Source: Marinibaculum sp040216765 (GTDB lineage Bacteria; Pseudomonadota; Alphaproteobacteria; Ferrovibrionales; Ferrovibrionaceae). Taken from it: a DNA stretch of 64,000 bases. Of the stretch, positions 58,608 to 64,000 are shown one piece after another; the first letter of the stretch is position 1; each line of letters begins with the position of its first letter. Where the stretch lies: positions 147,932-211,931 of the forward strand of contig JAVJON010000008.1 of NCBI GenBank assembly GCA_040216765.1, in the 5' to 3' direction. The notes under the pieces are model-generated. The model was not told where the DNA came from and did no database searches. It was given only the letters and a program-made list of their open reading frames with translations. The position numbers and the translations under genes are program-made.

Positions 58608-58648
58608 TGTCGATCGCACTGGGTCGATAGCACTGGGTCGATAGCACA
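58608..58648. repeat. Three tandem copies of a 14-bp unit upstream of the GST gene
   Basis: GGGTCGATAGCACT at 58621-58634, a copy differing at one base at 58635-58648, and a diverged TGTCGATCGCACT before them (58608-58620). It lies 30-70 bp upstream of the GST start on the minus strand, in the promoter region. Confidence 0.8.
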
Positions 58649-58690
58649 GGGCGCGGGCAGGTGCACTGGGCTGCGCCGGCAGGCCCGGGG

Positions 58691-59467
58691 TCAGGAACCG
58701 GACCAGAGACTGCCGGCCGGCGACCGCCCCGCCAGCGGGGCCAGGAGGCGCTGGGCCTCGTCGAGGGAAGCGTGCGTGCCGATGTCGATGAACCGGCGGG
58801 CCCCGCGAAACGCCCATATCGCCCCTGCCGGCAATGTCGACAGCAGGTCGCGCTCCAGCGAGCCGCCGCTCCAGGTGCGGATCGACGCCAGGACGGCAGG
58901 GGAGAGCAGATAGATGCCGGCATTGATCCAGCTGGCTTCGTCATCCCTGCCGGCCGGGCGCTTTTCGGCGAAACGCAGGACCCGGTCCGCATCGTCCAGG
59001 GTGAGGGCGCCGTAGCGGCCCGGGTCCCGGACCCTGGCGGCGACCAGTCCGACCTCGGCGCCGGTCCTGCGGAACTGCGCGCAGAACGCGGCGAGCGCGA
59101 CATCGACGAGGGTATCGCCGTTCATGACCAGGCAAGGCGCATCGCCCGGCCAGCCCTCCCCGAGGGCCATCGCCAGCGCCCCGGCGGTCCCCAGCGGCGC
59201 GGCCTCGATCGACCAGTCGATCGGCAACGGGAGATGGCCGGCCGCGGCCTGCAGCCGTGCGATCACCGGGTCGGCGCGATGACCGAGCGCGAAGCGGATC
59301 CGTGCCAGGTTCTGCCCGGCGCACCAGGCGAGCAGATAGTCGAGGAACGGCCGGCCGTGGATCGGCGCCAGGATCTTCGGCAGGTCCGGGTCGATGCTGC
59401 CCTGCAGCCGTGTGCCCAGGCCGCCGGCCAGGACGATCATGCCGGGCAGCGGCGGCGGTGCCGTCAT
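58691..59467 (-). CDS. Sugar-1-phosphate nucleotidyltransferase, HddC-like
   Basis: 258 aa. VLAGGLGTRLQGSIDPDLPKILAPIHGRPFLDYLL is the nucleotide-binding start of the family, and VMNGDTLVDV holds the metal-binding aspartate. The style matches D-glycero-alpha-D-manno-heptose 1-phosphate guanylyltransferase (HddC), which makes GDP-heptose; a mannose-1-phosphate or other guanylyltransferase cannot be excluded. The divergent HddA-like kinase supports the heptose reading. Its start overlaps the stop of the upstream reductase gene by 4 nt (ATGA). Confidence 0.8.
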   Translation of the reverse strand: MTAPPPLPGMIVLAGGLGTRLQGSIDPDLPKILAPIHGRPFLDYLLAWCAGQNLARIRFALGHRADPVIARLQAAAGHLPLPIDWSIEAAPLGTAGALAMALGEGWPGDAPCLVMNGDTLVDVALAAFCAQFRRTGAEVGLVAARVRDPGRYGALTLDDADRVLRFAEKRPAGRDDEASWINAGIYLLSPAVLASIRTWSGGSLERDLLSTLPAGAIWAFRGARRFIDIGTHASLDEAQRLLAPLAGRSPAGSLWSGS

Positions 59468-60420
59468 CGGGCTCCGACCGCCGGCCGGTCCAGTTGCGCA
59501 AGCCGCAGGCCGTCCTGCAGCCCGGTCGCGGGGCGCCAGCCCAGGGCGGCGATGGCCGAGGAATCCAGCACCTTGCGCGGCATCCCGTCCGGCCGGCTCG
59601 GGTCGTAGCGCAGCTCCCCGCGGAAGCCGACCGCCGCGGCAATGGCGGCGGCCAGCTCTGCGATGCTGATGCCGCTGCCGGAGCCGGCATTGAGATGGCC
59701 GGGGCCGGCGAAGCGCTCATAGGCGAGGAGGACCGCGTCGGCCGCATCGTCGACATAGAGGAAATCGCGCACCGCCCGCCCGGTGCCCCAGATCGCCACC
59801 GACGGCGCGCCCTCCCGCCGGGCCGCGATCATCCGCGCGGCCAGGGCGGGGATTACGTGGGCGCGTTCCGGATCCGCATGGGCCGGGTCGCCCGGGCCGT
59901 AGAGGTTCGCCGGGACGACGCTGACATATCCCCGGCCGAACTCCTGCTGCAGCAGGGCGCAGAGCCGCATGCCGGCGATCTTGGCCAGGGCATAGCCCTC
60001 GTTGGTCGGTTCCAGCGGCCCGGTCAGCAGGCTGTCTTCCGCGATCGGCTGCGCGGCCTCGCGCGGATAGACACAGGAGGCGCCGAGATAGACCAGGCGG
60101 TCGACCCCGGTGTCATGGGCGCCGAGGATGACGGTCTCCGCGATGGCGAGATTGTCGCGCATCAGCGACGCGGGATGCGCCGCGTTCTCCGCGATGCCGC
60201 CGACCCGGCCGGCGGCCACGATCACCCCGTCGGGCCGGTTGTCCCGCAGCCAGTCGCGGGTGGCTGCGCCGTCGCGCAGGTCGAGCGCGCCGCGACCCAC
60301 CCGCAGGACCTCGGCGCCGGCCGCCTGCAGCCGGCGGCAGACCGCGCTGCCGACCATCCCGGCATGGCCGGCAACCCAGATGCGCCGGCCGGCGACCGGG
60401 AAGATGGCCTGGGCCGTCAT
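59464..60420 (-). CDS. GDP-L-fucose synthase-like epimerase/reductase
   Basis: 318 aa extended SDR. RRIWVAGHAGMVGSAVCRRL binds NADP; GASCVYP, TNEGYALAKIAG (the catalytic Y-x3-K), ANLYGPGDPA, FLYVDDAADAV and DPSRPDGMPRKVLD are hallmarks of the GFS/Fcl/ColC group, which epimerises and reduces GDP-4-keto-deoxy sugars. With the ColD-type gene in the operon, a ColC-like last step is plausible. It overlaps the next gene by 4 nt and lies 3 bp after the SDR gene. Confidence 0.85.
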   Translation of the reverse strand: MTAQAIFPVAGRRIWVAGHAGMVGSAVCRRLQAAGAEVLRVGRGALDLRDGAATRDWLRDNRPDGVIVAAGRVGGIAENAAHPASLMRDNLAIAETVILGAHDTGVDRLVYLGASCVYPREAAQPIAEDSLLTGPLEPTNEGYALAKIAGMRLCALLQQEFGRGYVSVVPANLYGPGDPAHADPERAHVIPALAARMIAARREGAPSVAIWGTGRAVRDFLYVDDAADAVLLAYERFAGPGHLNAGSGSGISIAELAAAIAAAVGFRGELRYDPSRPDGMPRKVLDSSAIAALGWRPATGLQDGLRLAQLDRPAVGAR

Positions 60421-60423
60421 CGG

Positions 60424-61368
60424 TCAGACGTTGCGGTAGCGGTGCGGGTTCAGCATCCGGTAGCCCTTGATCAGCTCGCCGATCCCGGCATCCAGGCTGT
60501 GCGCCGGGCGGAATCCCGTCGCCTCGATCCGGGCGTTGGAGACGATATAGTCGCGCTGGTCCGGGTCCTTGCCCACCGGCGCCTCCAGGAAGGTGAAGCC
60601 GGGGACCTGCCGGGCGATCGCCTCGCACAGCTCCCATTTCGACAGGTTCGCATCCGACAGGCCGACGTTGAAGGGCCGCCCCTGCATCGCCTCGAACTGC
60701 GCGAGCCCGTGCAGGAAGGCGCGGGCGACGTCGCGGACATGGATGTAGTTGCGCTTGAAATGCGCCTCGAACAGCACGAGCGCCCGGTCGCTGACCGCGC
60801 GATAGACGAAGTCGTTGACCAGCAGGTCCATCCGCATGCGCGGCGCCATGCCGAACACCGTGGCCAGCCGGAAGCTGATCGTGTTGTCGCGGGCGAGCGC
60901 GATCTCTTCCGCCTCGACCTTGGTCCGGCCGTACAGCGAGACCGGCCGCAGGGGCGAGTCCTCGGTGCAATGCTTGCCGGGCTCGCCGATCCCGTAGCCG
61001 CTGTTGCTGATCGGGATCAGCAGGCGCTGGGCCGGCGCCATCATCTCCGTCAGGGTCGCGATGGCGTCCCGGTTGGTGCTGACCGCACCGATCTGGTCGC
61101 GATCGCAGAGCGGCGCGCCGACCAAGGCGGCCAGCGGGATCACCACATCGGCCCGCGCCAGCAGCGGTTGCAGGACCGCCCGGTCCCGCGCATCCCCGCG
61201 CACGGCATCGAAGCCCGGCTCCGCGCAGGACGCGGCCAGGCTGTTCTCGCCGAACTGGAAGCTGTCCAGCACGGTGACCCGGTGGCCGGCCTGCAGCAGC
61301 GCCGGCACCATCATCGATCCCAGATAGCCGGCGCCGCCGGTGACCAGGATCCGCAGGCCCCCGGTCAT
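60424..61368 (-). CDS. NAD-dependent epimerase/dehydratase (extended SDR)
   Basis: 314 aa. ILVTGGAGYLGSMMVPALLQAG is the Rossmann motif; SLYGRTKVEAEEIAL holds the catalytic Y-x3-K; NYIHVRDVARAFLHGL and PFNVGLSD follow as in nucleotide-sugar epimerases. The exact reaction (4,6-dehydration, epimerisation or another) is not clear from the motifs. It overlaps the 3-dehydratase gene by 4 nt (61365-61368). Confidence 0.85.
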   Translation of the reverse strand: MTGGLRILVTGGAGYLGSMMVPALLQAGHRVTVLDSFQFGENSLAASCAEPGFDAVRGDARDRAVLQPLLARADVVIPLAALVGAPLCDRDQIGAVSTNRDAIATLTEMMAPAQRLLIPISNSGYGIGEPGKHCTEDSPLRPVSLYGRTKVEAEEIALARDNTISFRLATVFGMAPRMRMDLLVNDFVYRAVSDRALVLFEAHFKRNYIHVRDVARAFLHGLAQFEAMQGRPFNVGLSDANLSKWELCEAIARQVPGFTFLEAPVGKDPDQRDYIVSNARIEATGFRPAHSLDAGIGELIKGYRMLNPHRYRNV

Positions 61369-62549
61369 CGCGTGGCCTCGCCGAGGACCCGGGCCAGCCG
61401 GTCGATCTGGGGGGTCAGGTCGCGCGGCAGGTTGCCCACGAAGAAGCCGCGGTCATGCACCCGGCCGGCATGCGGCAGATCGCCCACCACCGAATGGTCG
61501 AAGAAGCGGATCGCCGGATGCCGGACGAAGCAGCCGCCGGTGACGATGCGGAAGGCGATCGACGCCTCCTTCAGCGCGGCCATGACGCGGCCCCGGTCGA
61601 TGCTGTCGTCGCGCAGCACCAGCGGGAAGGAAAAGGCGGAGCTGGTGCCATGCTCGCGCTGCATGCGGACGGCGGGGTGATTGCCGAACCGGTCCTGGAA
61701 GGTGGCGAGGTTGGCGCGGCGCAGCGCGGTATGCGCCGGCAGCTTGCGCAGCTGCTCCAGGCCGACCGCGGCATGCAGCTCGCCCGGCCGCAGGTTGTAG
61801 CCCGGCAGGATGAACTTGTAGGCCTCGAAGAAATCCTCCTCGCCGCGCGCATGGACCGGGCTGTCGGGCGCGAGGTCCCGCGTCCAGCCATGGGCGCGCA
61901 GGCAGCGCGCCAGGTCGGCCGTCTCCCGGTCGTCGGTCAGCAGCATGCCGCCTTCCATGGTCGAGATGTGGTGGGAGAAGAAGAAGCTGGCGGTGGCGAT
62001 GTCGCCGAAGGTGCCGGTCTTCCGCCCGGCGAGCGAGGCATCCAGCGATTCGCAATTGTCCTCGAACAGCAGCAGGCCATGCCGGTTGCAGAACGCCTGC
62101 AGCGCCTCGAAGTCGCAGGGATTGCCCAGGATGCTGACCGCCATGACCATCTTCGTGCGCGGGGTCAGCGCCTTCTCCAGCGCCGCCGGGTCGATGTTCA
62201 GGGTGTCGGGGTCGATATCCACGAAGCGCAGGTGCAGCCCGTATTGCTGCAGCGGGTGGAAGGTGGTGCTCCAGGACAGGGCCGGGACGATCACCTCGTC
62301 GCCGCGCGACAGCCGGGCCGGCGCGGTGAAGAACTGGCTGGCCACGCCGACCAGGTTGGCGGACGAGCCGGAATTCACCATCACCCCGTGGGCGCGGCCG
62401 TGATAGGCGGCGAAGGCGGCCTCGAACGCGCGCACCTTCTCGCCCATGGTGAACATGCCGCTGGCGATCACGGCGGCGAGGGCGGCCGGCTCGGCCGCGT
62501 CCCATTGCGGTGCCGCCAGCGGATAGAACGGCTCTTCGACCTGCATCAT
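61365..62549 (-). CDS. ColD-type PLP-dependent nucleotide-sugar 3-dehydratase
   Basis: 394 aa, DegT/DnrJ/EryC1 fold. The position of the Schiff-base lysine holds histidine: ASFFFSHHISTMEGG, as in GDP-4-keto-6-deoxymannose 3-dehydratase (ColD). LRAHGWTRDL and EAYKFILPGYNLRPGELHAAVGLEQL are also ColD-like. The cysteine cluster of the [2Fe-2S] E1/RfbH enzymes is absent, so it should be the iron-free ColD type that removes the C-3 hydroxyl using glutamate as amine donor. First gene of the sugar operon. Product probably a 3-deoxy or 3,6-dideoxy GDP-sugar. Confidence 0.85.
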   Translation of the reverse strand: MMQVEEPFYPLAAPQWDAAEPAALAAVIASGMFTMGEKVRAFEAAFAAYHGRAHGVMVNSGSSANLVGVASQFFTAPARLSRGDEVIVPALSWSTTFHPLQQYGLHLRFVDIDPDTLNIDPAALEKALTPRTKMVMAVSILGNPCDFEALQAFCNRHGLLLFEDNCESLDASLAGRKTGTFGDIATASFFFSHHISTMEGGMLLTDDRETADLARCLRAHGWTRDLAPDSPVHARGEEDFFEAYKFILPGYNLRPGELHAAVGLEQLRKLPAHTALRRANLATFQDRFGNHPAVRMQREHGTSSAFSFPLVLRDDSIDRGRVMAALKEASIAFRIVTGGCFVRHPAIRFFDHSVVGDLPHAGRVHDRGFFVGNLPRDLTPQIDRLARVLGEATR

Positions 62550-62785
62550 GTACCCTGTGAACCGGTTCGTCTGTCCCGTGACGGCCCCTGCGACGGCTCC
62601 CCGGGTTGCCGGGAAGCACTAGCCTCGATCCCGGTCGATTGCAAAGACCGGAAGGGCTGCCGCGCGCCGCACGGCTGCGCTACGTGCAACAATCGTTCCG
62701 CCACATTACGATGGCGGGGTGAAGCCAAGGTTTTCCGGCGCCGGCCTGTGCAGCCAGTGGCGCCCCATCATCCGGGACGGCCCTC

Positions 62786-63799
62786 TTGATCATCTCCCGT
62801 ACGCCCTTCCGCATCTCGTTCTTCGGGGGCGGCACGGACTACCCGGCCTGGTATCGCGAGCATGGCGGCTGCGTCGTCGGCACCACGATCGATAAGTACT
62901 GCTATATCGCGCTGCGCAGGCTGCCGCCGTTCTTCTCCCACCGGCACCGCTTCGTCTACAGCCGCATCGAGATGGTCAGCCGGATCGACGAGATCGAGCA
63001 TCCGGCAATCCGTGCCGTGCTGCAGGAATACCCGCCCGAGCATGGGCTGGAGGTGCATCACGACGGCGATGTGCCGGCGCGGTCGGGGATCGGCTCCTCC
63101 TCGGCCTTCACCGTCGGCCTGCTCAACGCCTTGAACACTCTGGGCGGGGTCCATATGGCGCCCGCCGACCTGGCACGCGAGGCGATCCGCATCGAGCAGG
63201 AGGTGGCCTGCGAGGCGGTGGGCTCGCAGGACCAGGTCTGGGCGGCGCATGGCGGCACCAATGTCGTCCGCTTCGCGCCGGACGGCGGCATTGCCGTGGA
63301 ACCGCTGGGCCTCTCGGAGGCCCGGATGTCGGCGCTGAACGACCGGCTCCTGCTGTTCTTCACCGGGCTGACCCGGACCGCCGCCCGGATCGCGGCACAG
63401 CAGATCAGCAACATCCCGGACCGCGGCGCCGAACTGCGGGAGATCATGGGCCAGGCGGACACCGCGCTGCGCCTGCTGCGCGCGGATGGCGGGCTGGAGG
63501 ATTTCGGCCGGCTGCTGCACGAGACCTGGCAGCTGAAGCGCCGCCTGGCCGACAGCGTGGCCACGGGGCTGGTGGACGACCTCTATGCCCGGGCCCGGGT
63601 CGCCGGCGCGCTCGGCGGCAAGCTGCTGGGCGCCGGCGGCGGCGGCTTCCTGCTGCTCTATGTCGAGCCGGCGGCGGCGCCGGCGGTGCGTGCCGCCCTG
63701 GCGGACGTGCTGGAGATCCCGATCCGCATCAACGCGCCGGGCAGCACCATCGTGCTGAACCAGCCCGACGGCCTGGGCGACGCCCCGGCGCTGAACTGA
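62786..63799 (+). CDS. GHMP kinase, D-glycero-D-manno-heptose 7-phosphate kinase (HddA)-like
   Basis: 337 aa. It starts at a TTG; IISRTPFRISFFGGGTDYPAWYREHGG is exactly the family's N-terminus, so the TTG is the likely start despite no nearby ATG. DVPARSGIGSSSAFTVGLL is the GHMP ATP loop and GKLLGAGGGGFLLLY the third motif. HddA phosphorylates heptose 7-phosphate to the 1,7-bisphosphate on the way to GDP-heptose. Divergent from the sugar operon, 236 bp between the starts. Confidence 0.85.
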   Translation: MIISRTPFRISFFGGGTDYPAWYREHGGCVVGTTIDKYCYIALRRLPPFFSHRHRFVYSRIEMVSRIDEIEHPAIRAVLQEYPPEHGLEVHHDGDVPARSGIGSSSAFTVGLLNALNTLGGVHMAPADLAREAIRIEQEVACEAVGSQDQVWAAHGGTNVVRFAPDGGIAVEPLGLSEARMSALNDRLLLFFTGLTRTAARIAAQQISNIPDRGAELREIMGQADTALRLLRADGGLEDFGRLLHETWQLKRRLADSVATGLVDDLYARARVAGALGGKLLGAGGGGFLLLYVEPAAAPAVRAALADVLEIPIRINAPGSTIVLNQPDGLGDAPALN

Positions 63800-64000
63800 G
63801 AGGCTGTCGGCCGTCAGCGTCATCCGCGGGCACGTCCCACTGCTGTCCAGTTGAGTGCCGTTCTCCGGCCTCATGCGTTTTATAGCTTCGTCATGCGCGG
63901 GCTTGTCCCGCGCATCCATCGCGCCGCACCTCAATAAGATCAGGCCATTATTGAACCTGGCGGCACCATGGACCACCGCGACGAGCGCGGTGGTGACGAT
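63800..64000. other. Intergenic end of the window with two palindromes
   Basis: No gene is supported. ATGCGCGGG-CTTGT-CCCGCGCAT (63893-63915, 9-bp arms) is a typical alphaproteobacterial scattered palindrome. CCACCGCG-ACGAG-CGCGGTGG (63973-63993) is a second hairpin. Both may be dispersed repeats or terminate transcription from the kinase gene. Confidence 0.5.

Noticed and set aside
1..64000. CRISPR arrays, insertion sequences, prophage, rRNA
   Set aside because: No regularly spaced repeats, transposase, integrase, phage structural gene or rRNA sequence was seen on either strand.

Overview
The window is about 64 kb of very GC-rich (roughly 70%), densely coded chromosome. An Alphaproteobacterium is the best reading, probably of the Rhodospirillales type. 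The basis is the GC content, the family mix (small clade-3 catalase beside OxyR, DUF1491, CreA, PAS_5 domain, several Liv/Urt transporter genes, many acyl-CoA dehydrogenase and amidohydrolase paralogues), the frequent 4-nt ATGA/GTGA gene overlaps and the short GC-rich palindromic elements. I see no insertion sequence, prophage, CRISPR array or rRNA. There is one tRNA, tRNA-Arg(CCT).

Layout. 1-17 kb holds metabolic and housekeeping genes: branched-chain aminotransferase, S24-like regulator, FAH-fold hydrolase plus pyrD, omega-amino acid:pyruvate aminotransferase, PhyH dioxygenase divergent from an epoxide hydrolase, a ParDE-type toxin-antitoxin pair, a receiver-Hpt protein, an HCCA isomerase, a dGTPase-like HD protein, an acyl-CoA dehydrogenase overlapping an MFS transporter, and efp divergent from its modifying enzyme epmA. 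17-25.4 kb holds small unknown proteins, a Bax-like glucosaminidase-fold protein, then an RND efflux pair followed by a PagL-like outer-membrane deacylase. 25.5-30.3 kb holds an AGPS-like flavoprotein, a secreted HNH nuclease, and a secreted Cys-rich protein followed by a DUF4344 metallopeptidase.

30.4-41 kb is the most interesting part. It looks like an azol(in)e-forming (TOMM) RiPP locus. A 46-aa precursor-like peptide (30425-30565) has an ideal ribosome site. A SagB-type dehydrogenase and a fused leader-binding/YcaO cyclodehydratase lie on the minus strand. A divergent operon carries an AurF-type diiron oxygenase with all seven metal ligands at the right spacing, a cyclic-peptide-type ABC exporter, a degenerate tandem copy of that exporter's C-terminus, and an SPFH protein joined by GTGA overlaps. 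The precursor is separated from the enzymes by tRNA-Arg, a truncated haemoglobin and creA.

41-57.6 kb: SnoaL-like protein, alpha/beta hydrolase, a second HCCA isomerase, oxyR divergent from katA with a near-perfect OxyR site against the katA promoter, an acyl-CoA dehydrogenase, a CobW GTPase, a Tat amidohydrolase, a five-gene Liv/Urt-type ABC importer, and a NavAb-like sodium channel. 57.8-63.8 kb: a GST, then a translationally coupled nucleotide-sugar operon (HddC-like guanylyltransferase, GDP-fucose-synthase-like reductase, SDR epimerase, ColD-type PLP 3-dehydratase) divergent from an HddA-like heptose kinase. This suggests a GDP-activated deoxy sugar, possibly heptose-derived, for a surface polysaccharide.
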